Of a DNA stretch of 48,083 bases, positions 8,506 to 16,848 are shown piece after piece. A program made the position numbers and the translations under genes. Location of the stretch: contig SCUD01000022.1 of the NCBI GenBank assembly GCA_004297335.1, positions 1 to 48,083 on the forward strand, written 5' to 3'. This DNA comes from Gammaproteobacteria bacterium (GTDB lineage Bacteria; Pseudomonadota; Gammaproteobacteria; Steroidobacterales; Steroidobacteraceae). Below the pieces are notes generated by a model, which made no database searches, had not been told where the DNA came from, and saw only the letters and a program-made list of their open reading frames with translations. How positions within the stretch are numbered: position 1 is the stretch's first letter; every line of letters begins with the position of its first letter.

Positions 8506-11500
8506 GTGGCAGCTGAGCGCTCAGGGAAAGTCGTCCGATTGAAGGCTGCGGCAGCGGACGCTGCCGGTGTGCCGGCGCCAGCGGACCCGATCGCTTCGCC
8601 AGGGACGATCACGCCGGGAGGCGGCGACGTTCATCCGCTGCTGGAACGGCAGCTGCTGGAGGCCGCTGATACCGCCGGACGACTGCAATTGCGCCGCCTG
8701 CTGGCAATCGTCAGCCGGCAATACGAGGCCTTCGAAAACGACCGTCTCAGCCTGGAGACGGTGATGCGCCTGGCCTCGGACGAGGCCAGCGCGATATCCG
8801 AGCAGCTCGAGCGCGAAAGCGCCGTGCGGCTGCAGGCGATCCTCGACCATGTGAAGGACGGCATCGTGTCCTGCGACCATCTGGGCCGCATCGACAGCAT
8901 GAACCGCACCGCCGAGCGTTTCTTCGGCGTGTACCAGTCCGACGTATTGCTGCAGAAGCTGGACCGGCTGCTGCCGGAACTCGGCAAGCGCGACGACCTC
9001 GGCCAGGTGCTCGAGGACCTGGCTACGGCCCAGGACAACACGCACTACGATCTCGCTGCCCACGAGATCACCGCGCGACACCAGCGCGGCGAGGCCATGC
9101 CCGCGGAAATCCTGGTCAGCAAGATGCTGATCCGCCAGCGGCCGAGCTACATCGTCTGCGTGCGCGATACCGCGGAGCGGTCGCGGGCCGAAGTGGCGCT
9201 GCGCGACAGCGAGGCACGCTACCGGGTCCTGGTCGAGAGTGCGCCGGAGGCAGTCGTGGTCTTCGACGTCGAGGCCAGCCGCTTCGTCGACTGCAATGAC
9301 AACGCCACGACCTTCCTGGGCATGACCCGCGAGGAGCTGCTCCGCTTCAGGCCGGACGCGGATGGCCCGCCCGACCGGCCTGGCGGGACGCTGTCGGCGA
9401 TGGTCGGCAGGCCGCAGGTCGAGAGGGCGCTCGCGGGCGAGACCCCGGTTTTCGAATGGCTGCATCGCGATGTCGATGGCCGCGAGGTCCCTTGCGAGGT
9501 GCGCTTCGTACGGCTGCCGAGTTCCCGCGGCGGCCTGATCCGGGCCAGCATCCTCGACATCACCGAGCGCAAGCGCGCCGAGTTGATCGCGGCCGGCGAA
9601 CGGCGGGCCTTCGAGAAGCTGGCGTCCAACGAGCCGCTCGCCGTCGCACTCGGCTCGATTACCGACGTGGTCGAGCGCGTGCTGCCGGACGCGATCTGCT
9701 GCATCCGGCTGCTGGACACTGACCGGCGGGTGCTGACCCACGCGGCCGGGTCGAGCCTGCCGCGCGAGTACACGGCGCTGATGGATGGAGTGCCGGCCGA
9801 GATCCGTTTCGGCTCCTGTGCCGCGGCCGTCGTGCTGCAACGCCAGATCATCGTCCCGGACATCGCCAAGGACGCGCTGTGGGAGCATCGCCGCGACGCG
9901 GCCCTGCGCGCCGGCTTGCGGGCGTGCTGGTCCACGCCGATCACGGGCGGCGATGGCCAGGTGCTCGGAACCTTCGCGATCTACCTGCGCCGCACCGGCA
10001 TGCCCTCGCGGCGTGACCTCGATCTGGTCGGGCGCATGGTCCAGCTGGTCCGGATCGCCGTCGAGCGCCGGCGCGGCGAGGACGCCCTGCGCGAGAGCGA
10101 GGCGCGCTACCGGGGCCTGTTCGAGAATGTCATCGAAGGGGTGTACCAGGTCACGCTCGATGGCCAGCTGTTGTCGGCCAACCCGGCTTTCGTGCACATG
10201 TTCGGCTATGAGTCGCTGGAGGAGGTGCGGGCAGTCGGCACGACGGCGAATCTGTTTGCTGATCCGGAGCAGCGCCAGCAGCTGATCGTACCGTTGCTGC
10301 GCGACGGCAAGGTCGTCGATGCCGAGTACGAGATCCGGCGCCGGGACGGCAGTCTGATCACCGTCAGCGACAACGCCCGCCTGATCCGCGACGCGCACGG
10401 TAAGCCGGTCGGTTTCGAAGGCACGATCGCGGACATCACCGAGCGCAAGCGCGCCGAGCAGCGCCTGTTCGAGGAGAAAGAGCGGGCCGAGGTCACGCTG
10501 CAGTCGATCGCCGACGCGGTCATCACCACGGACCGCTGCGGAACCATCGATTACCAGAACCCGGTTGCGGAGAAGCTGACCGGCTGGCCGGCCGCGGAGG
10601 CCTGCGGCCGGCCGATCAGTGAGGTCGTCCAGCTCGTCGCCGAGATCGGTGCCGAGCCCGTCGGCGATCCGGTGGCGGCTGTTCTCGGCAGCGGTGCGGC
10701 CGTTTCCCTTGCCGATCACACGGTGCTGGTCAGCCGCAGCGGCCCCGAAGTACCGATCCAGGCAACCATCGCGCCGATCCGGGACCGGAACGGGCAGACG
10801 GCCGGCGCGGTCATGGTCTTCAGTGACGTCAGCCGCGAGCGCCGCATGAAGCGCCTGCTTTCCTACCAGGCGGCGCACGACGCACTCACCGGCCTGATCA
10901 ATCGCCGCGAATTCGAGCAGCGGCTGAACGCTGCACTGGAATCGGCTCGTGCGGACGACGCGGTTCGGCACGCCCTGGTCTATGTGGACCTCGACCAGTT
11001 CAAGGTCGTCAACGACACCTGCGGCCATCCGGCGGGCGACCAGCTGCTGCGCCAGGTGACGGGCGTGCTGCAGACGCGGGTCCGCGCCAACGACGTGCTC
11101 GCGCGCCTCGGCGGGGATGAATTCGGAGTGCTGCTCGAGAACTGCGCGCCGGACCAGGCGCTGCGCATCGCCGACTCGCTGCGGCAGGCAATCCGCGACC
11201 TGCGCTTCAGCTGGGACTCCAACCTGCTGCAGATCGGCGCGAGCATCGGCATCGTCGAGATCAATCACGATACCGAGAGCGTCGCTGCACTGCTGTCGGC
11301 GGCGGATATCGCCTGCTACTCGGCCAAAGACGGCGGCCGCAACCGGGTGCAGGCCTATGATGCGGCGAGCGCATCGGCGCGGCACCGCGAGATGCGCTGG
11401 ATGGCACGGCTGACCAGCGCGCGTGACGAGGACCGCTTCGACATCGTGTTCCAGCCGATCGTGCGGATTGACGGCGCGACCGGTGCACCGCCGCACTATG

Positions 11501-12156
11501 AGTTGCTGCTGCGGTTGCGCGACGAGAATGGCGCCACGGTGCTGCCGAACGAGTTCATTCCGGCGGCGGAGCGCTACAGCATGATGCCGTCGCTCGATCG
11601 CTGGGTCGTTGGCAAGGTGCTGCGTGACCTGCTGCCGTGCCGGCGCGAAGGCGTCACTGAGCCGCCGTTCACACTGGCGGTCAACCTGTCCGGGACGACG
11701 CTCTCTGATCCGACCTTCCTCGAGTTCCTTATCGAGAGTCTCGAGGCCTATGACCCGGTACCGGGGACGCTGTGCTTCGAGGTCACCGAGACCGCGGCGA
11801 TCACCAACCTCGGTCACGCCAGCTACCTGATGCGCGAACTGACGAGCCGCGGCTGCCGGATCGCGCTCGACGACTTCGGCAGTGGTCTTTCCTCGTTCAA
11901 CTACCTGCGCACGCTGCCGGTGCACTACCTGAAGATCGACGGCCAGTTTGTCCGCAACGTCGCCTCCGATCCGGTGGACCGCAGCATGGTCGAGGCGATC
12001 GTGCAGGTGGGTCGCGCGATCGGCATCGAGACGGTGGCTGAGCGCGTCGAGACGACGGCGGTGCTCGAGACCCTGCGGCAGATCGGCGTCGGCTACGCGC
12101 AAGGCTATCTGTGCGGCGCACCGGCGCCACTCAGCGAGTTCCCGCACCGCCGCTGA
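8506..12156 (+). CDS. Multi-sensor c-di-GMP enzyme: PAS-PAS-GAF-PAS-PAS-GGDEF-EAL
   Basis: This 1216-residue, apparently cytoplasmic protein carries about four PAS domains (near 108-225, 235-355, 531-645 and 661-775) and a GAF domain (about 365-520). A GGDEF diguanylate cyclase domain (about 785-950) and an EAL phosphodiesterase domain (about 965-1215) follow. The cyclase signature is intact (LARLGGDEFGVL, near 869) and RAND five residues upstream forms an RxxD inhibitory site. In the EAL domain the signature reads YELLLRL instead of EAL. The other catalytic residues look present: NLSG, FEVTETA, LDDFGSGLSSFNYL, LKID, ETVAERVE and GYAQGY. It may both make and degrade c-di-GMP depending on sensory input. 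The GTG start follows a G-rich stretch. A c-di-GMP riboswitch begins about 110 bp after its stop. Confidence 0.93.
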   Translation: MAAERSGKVVRLKAAAADAAGVPAPADPIASPGTITPGGGDVHPLLERQLLEAADTAGRLQLRRLLAIVSRQYEAFENDRLSLETVMRLASDEASAISEQLERESAVRLQAILDHVKDGIVSCDHLGRIDSMNRTAERFFGVYQSDVLLQKLDRLLPELGKRDDLGQVLEDLATAQDNTHYDLAAHEITARHQRGEAMPAEILVSKMLIRQRPSYIVCVRDTAERSRAEVALRDSEARYRVLVESAPEAVVVFDVEASRFVDCNDNATTFLGMTREELLRFRPDADGPPDRPGGTLSAMVGRPQVERALAGETPVFEWLHRDVDGREVPCEVRFVRLPSSRGGLIRASILDITERKRAELIAAGERRAFEKLASNEPLAVALGSITDVVERVLPDAICCIRLLDTDRRVLTHAAGSSLPREYTALMDGVPAEIRFGSCAAAVVLQRQIIVPDIAKDALWEHRRDAALRAGLRACWSTPITGGDGQVLGTFAIYLRRTGMPSRRDLDLVGRMVQLVRIAVERRRGEDALRESEARYRGLFENVIEGVYQVTLDGQLLSANPAFVHMFGYESLEEVRAVGTTANLFADPEQRQQLIVPLLRDGKVVDAEYEIRRRDGSLITVSDNARLIRDAHGKPVGFEGTIADITERKRAEQRLFEEKERAEVTLQSIADAVITTDRCGTIDYQNPVAEKLTGWPAAEACGRPISEVVQLVAEIGAEPVGDPVAAVLGSGAAVSLADHTVLVSRSGPEVPIQATIAPIRDRNGQTAGAVMVFSDVSRERRMKRLLSYQAAHDALTGLINRREFEQRLNAALESARADDAVRHALVYVDLDQFKVVNDTCGHPAGDQLLRQVTGVLQTRVRANDVLARLGGDEFGVLLENCAPDQALRIADSLRQAIRDLRFSWDSNLLQIGASIGIVEINHDTESVAALLSAADIACYSAKDGGRNRVQAYDAASASARHREMRWMARLTSARDEDRFDIVFQPIVRIDGATGAPPHYELLLRLRDENGATVLPNEFIPAAERYSMMPSLDRWVVGKVLRDLLPCRREGVTEPPFTLAVNLSGTTLSDPTFLEFLIESLEAYDPVPGTLCFEVTETAAITNLGHASYLMRELTSRGCRIALDDFGSGLSSFNYLRTLPVHYLKIDGQFVRNVASDPVDRSMVEAIVQVGRAIGIETVAERVETTAVLETLRQIGVGYAQGYLCGAPAPLSEFPHRR

Positions 12157-12264
12157 AGTGCGGGTAATGGGTTTTCCGCCCGGAATGTGACGCAATCGAC
12201 GCCTGGGATCCTTCTTGACCCTTGCTGCAGCGACCGTACTGCGCGATAGTTCCCCGCGAGTGAA

Positions 12265-12347
12265 ACAAGGCAAACCCGTCGAAAGGCGGGGACGCAAAGC
12301 TTCCGGTCTGTCGGCCTTCCGGGCCTACGATAGCGGGGTTGCCACCC
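12265..12347 (+). promoter_or_regulatory. Cyclic-di-GMP-I (GEMM-I) riboswitch aptamer
   Basis: The sequence matches the GEMM-I consensus closely. It has GGCAAACC pairing with GGTTGCC to close P1, a first hairpin capped by a GAAA tetraloop (CCGTC-GAAA-GGCGG), the near-invariant GACGCAAAGC followed by TTCCGG, then a second hairpin ending in ATAGCGGGGTTGCC. Class I aptamers bind c-di-GMP at the three-way junction, with the GNRA loop docking against the second stem. It lies between a GGDEF/EAL gene and a secreted adhesin-like gene on the same strand, and should control the latter. Confidence 0.93.
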
Positions 12348-12391
12348 AGGAGATGCACGTCCGTGCGTCCTCAGCGGCACCTGCTGTCCGT

Positions 12392-12429
12392 ACCCCGGAA
12401 CCGTCGATCGGTTCTGACGGCAGCGGGGT
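12392..12429 (+). promoter_or_regulatory. Probable riboswitch expression platform: hairpin sequestering the ribosome binding site
   Basis: ACCCCG (12392-12397) is complementary to CGGGGT (12424-12429). Between them GAACCG (12398-12403) pairs with CGGTTC (12409-12414) around a TCGAT loop. The GGGG at 12425-12428 is the only plausible Shine-Dalgarno sequence for the ATG at 12436. No T-tract follows, so a translational rather than a terminator mechanism is inferred. Confidence 0.55.
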
Positions 12430-12435
12430 CGCATC

Positions 12436-13413
12436 ATGCGTGCACAGCGGAACTTTCTGGATACGGCGACCGGCCTCTTCGTGGCGAAGGTGCTGGTCAT
12501 CATGATGCTCGGGCTGCCTGGCACGGATGCCGCGGCGGCCCAGTGCAAGGGCAAAGGCCGGTACAGTACCTGCACGAGCGGCACCAAACAGACCACGAAC
12601 AGCACGCCGACGATCTCGGGGGCTCCGTCGACCGCGGTAACGAGCGGCACGAGCTACGCCTTCCAGCCGACCGCCTCGGACGCCGATGGCGATGCACTGA
12701 GCTTCTCGATCGTCAACAAGCCGGGCTGGGCGACCTTCAGCACGAGTACCGGCCGCCTGTCGGGCACACCATCGTCGAGCGCCGTCGGCGAGTACATCGA
12801 AATCGGCATCAGCGTCAGTGACGGCAAGGCGACCGCTTCACTCGCGCCGTTCAGCATCGTCGTCGCGCAGGCCAACCGGGCTCCGGCGATCAGCGGCAGC
12901 CCGACTGTTGCGGTCGTGGAAGGGCAACTCTATTCGTTCCAGCCGACGGCCACGGATGCGGATGGAGATGCCCTGACCTATTCAATCTTGAACAAACCGG
13001 CCTGGGCGACGTTCAGCACCTCTACCGGCCGCCTGTCGGGAACCCCTGGCGCCGGCACGGTTGGCACCTACTCGAGCATCACGATCCGGGCCAGTGACGG
13101 GGTCGCGACCGCGTCCCTGCCGGCGTTCTCCATCAATGTGCAGCAGATCGCGACCGGCAGCGCCACGTTGTCGTGGCAGGCGCCGACCACGCGCAGCGAC
13201 GGTTCGCCGCTGACCAACCTGGCCGGCTACCGGATCCGCTATGGCACCGCCGTGGGGAGCTATCCGAACCTGATCCAGATTGCGAACGGTGGCCTGACCA
13301 GTGCAGTGATCGAGAACCTCTCACGGGCGACCTGGTACTTTGTCGCGACAGCGTACGACTCGACCGGCGCCGAGAGCAGCTATTCGAGCGTGGTGTCGAA
13401 GACGGTCAATTGA
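12436..13413 (+). CDS. Secreted protein with two putative Ig (cadherin-like) repeats and a fibronectin type III domain
   Basis: The 325-residue product begins with a signal-peptide-like segment (hydrophobic VAKVLVIMMLGLPG, cleavage likely after the AAAA run near residue 35). A short Cys-containing linker follows, then two tandem repeats of about 90 residues. Each repeat has FQPTASDADGDAL or FQPTATDADGDAL and the ending STSTGRLSGTP, typical of He_PIG/dystroglycan-type Ig folds with Asp-rich calcium-binding stretches. A fibronectin III-like domain (about 240-325) ends the protein. There is no visible membrane anchor. Its position behind a c-di-GMP riboswitch suggests an extracellular matrix or adhesion component turned on or off with lifestyle; that role is inferred. 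The gene converges on nrdJ with an 8-bp overlap. Confidence 0.8.
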   Translation: MRAQRNFLDTATGLFVAKVLVIMMLGLPGTDAAAAQCKGKGRYSTCTSGTKQTTNSTPTISGAPSTAVTSGTSYAFQPTASDADGDALSFSIVNKPGWATFSTSTGRLSGTPSSSAVGEYIEIGISVSDGKATASLAPFSIVVAQANRAPAISGSPTVAVVEGQLYSFQPTATDADGDALTYSILNKPAWATFSTSTGRLSGTPGAGTVGTYSSITIRASDGVATASLPAFSINVQQIATGSATLSWQAPTTRSDGSPLTNLAGYRIRYGTAVGSYPNLIQIANGGLTSAVIENLSRATWYFVATAYDSTGAESSYSSVVSKTVN

Positions 13414-15112
13414 GCGGCGCGGCTTCGGCGGACACGACGCAGGCGCGCGTTCCGGCGCGGAACACCGTGCAGCCCTTGAGTCCGAGTGCCGCGGCCTGCT
13501 GGAAGATTTCCATCGTTGCGGCACGCGGGTAGTCCGGGGGCAGGGCAACGGTCTTGGAGATCGCGCCGTCTACCCAGGGCTGCAGCGCCGCCTGCATGCG
13601 CAGGTGATCGACGGCCGCGATCGCTTCACCGGTGACGAACCAGGCGGGCGCCGGGGCTCCGCAGTCCGGGCGCGAGCGCCACTGGCGCCAGGCATGGTCC
13701 ACGACCGCGAATTCCGCCGTGCTGCCATCCGGGGCCCGGACGCTGCGCTGTCCCTCGAGCGTGAAGATGGGCTCGATACCGCTGCTGATGCCACCGGCGA
13801 GCAGGCTGATGGTGCCGGCCGGGGCGACCGCGGTCAGGTGGCTGTTGCGGATGCCGCTGCGCCGGATGCCTGCCCGGATGTCCTCCGGCAGCGCCTGGAT
13901 GAAGGGCGCCGCGAGGTAGGGCCCGGCCTCGAAGGCCGGAAACGGCCCGCGCTCAACAGCCAGCCCGATCGAGCTGCGGTATGCCGCCCGGCAGACAGTA
14001 GCCATGGCCTGAGCAGCAGCATCGCGCGCAGCATCGCTGTCGTAGCGCAGCTGAAGCATCGCCAGCGCGTCGGCCAGGCCAGTGATCCCAAGTCCGATGC
14101 GGCGCGCCCCGCGCACGACCTCGCGCTGGCGGGGCAGCGGCAGCGGTGAAACATCGATGATATTGTCGAGAAAGCGGGTGGCGAGCGCGGCATCGGCTGC
14201 CAACGCGGGCAGGTCGAGGCGGGCCGCCGCGCTGAACGGGTCGTGTACGTACGCACTCAGGTTCAGCGAGCCCAGGTTGCAGGCGCCGTAGGGCGGCAGC
14301 GGTTCCTCACCACAGGGATTGGTCGCAGAGATCGTTTCGCAGTAGCCGAGATTGTTGGCGCCGTTGATACGATCGATGAACAGCACACCGGGCTCCGCAC
14401 TGTCGTGGGCGCTGTCGCAGAGTGCCTGCCACAGTTCGCGCGCGGCGATGACCCTGTGCACGGCACCTCCGGCCGGGAACACCAGCGGCCACCCGGCGCC
14501 GCGTTCGAGCGCCTGCAGGAACGCATCGCTGACCAGCACCGAGAGATTGAAGCAGGACAGGCCGTCCGGGCGGCGCTTGGCGTGGATGAACTCCAGCACC
14601 TCCGGATGATCGCAGCGCAGCGTGGCCATCATCGCGCCACGGCGCGTGCCGGCCGCGGTCACGGTCCGGCACATCGCATCCCAGAGTTCCAGCCAGGCGA
14701 CGATGCCCGGCGCCGTGCCGCTGTTGCCGGCGTGACCGCGTGGGGCAAGGGTCGAGAAATCCTGGCCGACCCCGCCGCCTTGCTGCATCGTCTGTGCGGC
14801 CTCGGCCAGTGCGGCGAGAACCCCGGTGAGGGAGTCCCCGATCGGCCCGAGGACGAAGCAGTTGAACAGCGTGGTCGGGCGCGTGGCCCCGGCGCCGGCG
14901 AGAATGCGACCAGCCGGCAGGAAGCGGAAGCCGCGCAGGAGTGCCAGGAAGCGTCCGGTCCAGGGTCCGGGCTCGCTCTCGACCGTGGCGGCGGCCGCGG
15001 CGACTCGCCGCCAGGTGTCGTCGAGGCTGAGTTCGGCAGGATCAGCGCCGGGGTCGCGGTAACGAGTTTCCCAGATGAACCGCGCCAGGTCGGTGGCGCC
15101 AGCCGGGCTCAT
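13406..15112 (-). CDS. nrdJ: Adenosylcobalamin-dependent (class II) ribonucleotide reductase
   Basis: Ribonucleotide reductases make deoxynucleotides; class II enzymes use coenzyme B12 to generate the thiyl radical and need no oxygen. The 568-residue protein shows FLPAGRILAGAG, LFNCFVLGPI (first active-site Cys), QGGGVGQDFSTLAPRG, ATNPCGEEPLPPYGACNLGS (the finger-loop NxCxE with the radical Cys and catalytic Glu) and APAGTISLLAGGISSGIEP. The C-terminus GLKGCTVFRAGTRACVV supplies candidate redox cysteines. No N-terminal ATP-cone is visible, so this is the short form. It shares a 4-bp ATGA-type overlap with the gene upstream on the minus strand, suggesting co-translation. Confidence 0.92.
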   Translation of the reverse strand: MSPAGATDLARFIWETRYRDPGADPAELSLDDTWRRVAAAAATVESEPGPWTGRFLALLRGFRFLPAGRILAGAGATRPTTLFNCFVLGPIGDSLTGVLAALAEAAQTMQQGGGVGQDFSTLAPRGHAGNSGTAPGIVAWLELWDAMCRTVTAAGTRRGAMMATLRCDHPEVLEFIHAKRRPDGLSCFNLSVLVSDAFLQALERGAGWPLVFPAGGAVHRVIAARELWQALCDSAHDSAEPGVLFIDRINGANNLGYCETISATNPCGEEPLPPYGACNLGSLNLSAYVHDPFSAAARLDLPALAADAALATRFLDNIIDVSPLPLPRQREVVRGARRIGLGITGLADALAMLQLRYDSDAARDAAAQAMATVCRAAYRSSIGLAVERGPFPAFEAGPYLAAPFIQALPEDIRAGIRRSGIRNSHLTAVAPAGTISLLAGGISSGIEPIFTLEGQRSVRAPDGSTAEFAVVDHAWRQWRSRPDCGAPAPAWFVTGEAIAAVDHLRMQAALQPWVDGAISKTVALPPDYPRAATMEIFQQAAALGLKGCTVFRAGTRACVVSAEAAPLN

Positions 15113-15582
15113 AGCGGCGGGTTGAGCGAATTCCGTGGCAGCTGGCGCCGCAGCTCGGCAGCGGAGGCGCGGGTGAGGTCCTTGCGCAGTTCGGCCGCGA
15201 CGACCTGGTGCAGCGCCTTCGGCAGGACCTGGCGCAGCTCCCCGAGGAAGGTGGGGCCCGCGACCAGGATCAGGCGGTCGAAGGCCCCGGCGCGACGGGC
15301 CGCGCCGAGCTCACGGACGATGCGGCGCGCAAAGACTTCGGCAGCGTGCCGCTGCGGCCGGCGCTCGCCGCCGGTGGCGGAATGCGCAACCGCGCCGCGC
15401 CGGATACCCGCTGTGGCGGCCCGCGCGAAGACCCGCCCCGGGCGATCGGACTTGAGCGCACGGTCCGGCAGCCTGGCTCCCGGATTGTCGAGGCTGCCGG
15501 CTTCGCGCAGCGCGGCCCGCGGGCCGCTGGCGTCGAAGAACCGGACCCCGGCGTGATCGGCGACGACGATGCGGGTGATCAT
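15109..15582 (-). CDS. Host-attachment protein family (PF10116-like)
   Basis: The 157-residue protein opens MITRIVVADHAGVRFFDASG, the typical start of the host-attachment family. It ends with the family's AEVFARRIVRELGAARRAG / FDRLILVAGPTFLGELRQVL segment, which resembles eRF1 domain 2-like folds. The biochemical role of the family is uncertain; the name comes from a plant-attachment phenotype. It overlaps the start of nrdJ by 4 bp, so the two are probably one transcript, though I know of no functional link. Confidence 0.8.
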   Translation of the reverse strand: MITRIVVADHAGVRFFDASGPRAALREAGSLDNPGARLPDRALKSDRPGRVFARAATAGIRRGAVAHSATGGERRPQRHAAEVFARRIVRELGAARRAGAFDRLILVAGPTFLGELRQVLPKALHQVVAAELRKDLTRASAAELRRQLPRNSLNPPL

Positions 15583-15646
15583 GGGCGGTACCTCGAGCGT
15601 GGGGACTGCGCCACGCTACCGCACTTCCGGTGCCCCCGGCAAACGT

Positions 15647-15675
15647 TTGAGAATATTAAAGTGACACTTTAAGAT
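15647..15675 (+). promoter_or_regulatory. Promoter with embedded palindromic operator upstream of the AAA ATPase gene
   Basis: TTGAGA (15647-15652) and TAAGAT (15670-15675) are 17 bp apart. The perfect palindrome TTAAAGTG-A-CACTTTAA (15656-15672) fills the spacer and enters the -10 box, the classic position for a repressor. Transcription would start at about 15682, which is the A of the ATG, implying a leaderless message. No Shine-Dalgarno sequence precedes the start. Confidence 0.5.
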
Positions 15676-15681
15676 ACTCAA

Positions 15682-16848
15682 ATGAAGTTCATCCCCCGGG
15701 CGCTGGCGCCGCAGCTGCAGAAGGCCAGCAGGGCCTTCGCCGCCGTCCTGCTGACCGGCCCTCGCCAGTGTGGCAAGACCACCCTGTTGCGGCAGCTGTG
15801 GCCACGGGCTTCGTACGTACTGCTCGAGGACCCGGACGTCATTGCGCGGGTGCGCAGCGATCCGCGGGCCTTCGTGCAGGCGCTACGGCCACCAGTGATT
15901 CTCGACGAGATCCAGAATACGCCGGAGCTGTTCAATTACCTCAGGTCCCGGATCGATGCGACGCCGGCCCGCAAGGGGCAATGGCTGATGACCGGGTCGC
16001 AGGAAGCCGGACTGATGCAGGGGGTCGCCGAATCGATGGCGGGGCGGGTTGCGATCCTGCATCTGCTGCCGCTGTCGACGATCGAGTCGCCCAGGGTCGG
16101 CCTCCTTCGCGGTGGTTACCCTGACGTGATCGGCAGGCCCGCCGCCGCGGAGATCTGGTTTCGTTCCTACGTCCAGACCTATCTGGAGCGGGACGTGCGT
16201 GCGGTCACGGCCGTGCGTGATCTCGGCACTTTCCGGCGCTTTCTCTCGCTGCTGGCGGCGCGCACCGGCTGCATGCTGAATCGCAGTGAATTCGCCGCTC
16301 CCCTCGGTGTTTCCGTGCCGACCATCTCCGGGTGGCTCAGCGCACTCGAGGTGACCGGTCAGATCCTGCTGGTGCCGCCGTTCTACGAGAACTTCGGCAA
16401 GCGCCTGCTGAAGTCGCCGAAGGTGTACTTCATCGATACCGGCCTGGTCTGCCACCTGCTGGGTATCAGCAGTGCGAGCGCGCTCCGCCAATCCACATTC
16501 GCGGGCCCGCTGTTCGAGAGCTTCGTAGCGGCGGAGCTCGCCAAGCAGCAGATCAATCGGGGTGGTCGGGTCGAATTCTGGTACTTCCGCGATCAGCAGG
16601 GACTGGAGGTCGACTTTGTCGTGCCGAGAGGGGTGGGCCGGCTGGCGCTGATCGAGGCCAAGTCCTCGCAGACACCCGTGCCGGCGATGGCACGACCGCT
16701 GCAGCGACTGGCAGGGGCGATGCACAATCGGCGGACGCAGTGCTATGTCGTGCACGGTGGTAGCGGACCGGATGCCGCCGGACGGGCGCTCACCCGGGGA
16801 GTAGCGGCGGTCACCTTGCCGCAGCTGCTCGATGAGCTGGCCACGTGA
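15682..16848 (+). CDS. AAA (AAA_14) ATPase with C-terminal DUF4143 domain
   Basis: The 388-residue protein has a Walker A motif LLTGPRQCGKTTLLRQL (near residue 30), a Walker B PVILDEIQ (near 73) and a sensor-like WLMTGSQE, followed by a winged-helix-like part. The C-terminal DUF4143 region carries FESFVAAEL, YFRDQQGLEVDFVV and ALIEAKSS, an E...D...ExK arrangement like PD-(D/E)XK nucleases. The function of this widespread family is not established. It behaves as an accessory gene, and members are often linked to mobile or toxin-antitoxin-like loci. The stop overlaps the GTG of dusA by 4 bp (GTGA), so the two may be co-translated. Confidence 0.88.
   Translation: MKFIPRALAPQLQKASRAFAAVLLTGPRQCGKTTLLRQLWPRASYVLLEDPDVIARVRSDPRAFVQALRPPVILDEIQNTPELFNYLRSRIDATPARKGQWLMTGSQEAGLMQGVAESMAGRVAILHLLPLSTIESPRVGLLRGGYPDVIGRPAAAEIWFRSYVQTYLERDVRAVTAVRDLGTFRRFLSLLAARTGCMLNRSEFAAPLGVSVPTISGWLSALEVTGQILLVPPFYENFGKRLLKSPKVYFIDTGLVCHLLGISSASALRQSTFAGPLFESFVAAELAKQQINRGGRVEFWYFRDQQGLEVDFVVPRGVGRLALIEAKSSQTPVPAMARPLQRLAGAMHNRRTQCYVVHGGSGPDAAGRALTRGVAAVTLPQLLDELAT

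Noticed and set aside
8521-12297. 1258-codon open frame opposite the GGDEF/EAL gene
   Set aside because: Shadow of the plus-strand gene; it also covers the riboswitch and has no domain signature.
12840-13130. Repeat similarity between 12610-12740 and 12890-13050 as a mobile or CRISPR-like repeat
   Set aside because: It reflects the two tandem Ig-like domains of the encoded protein, not a DNA-level repeat array.
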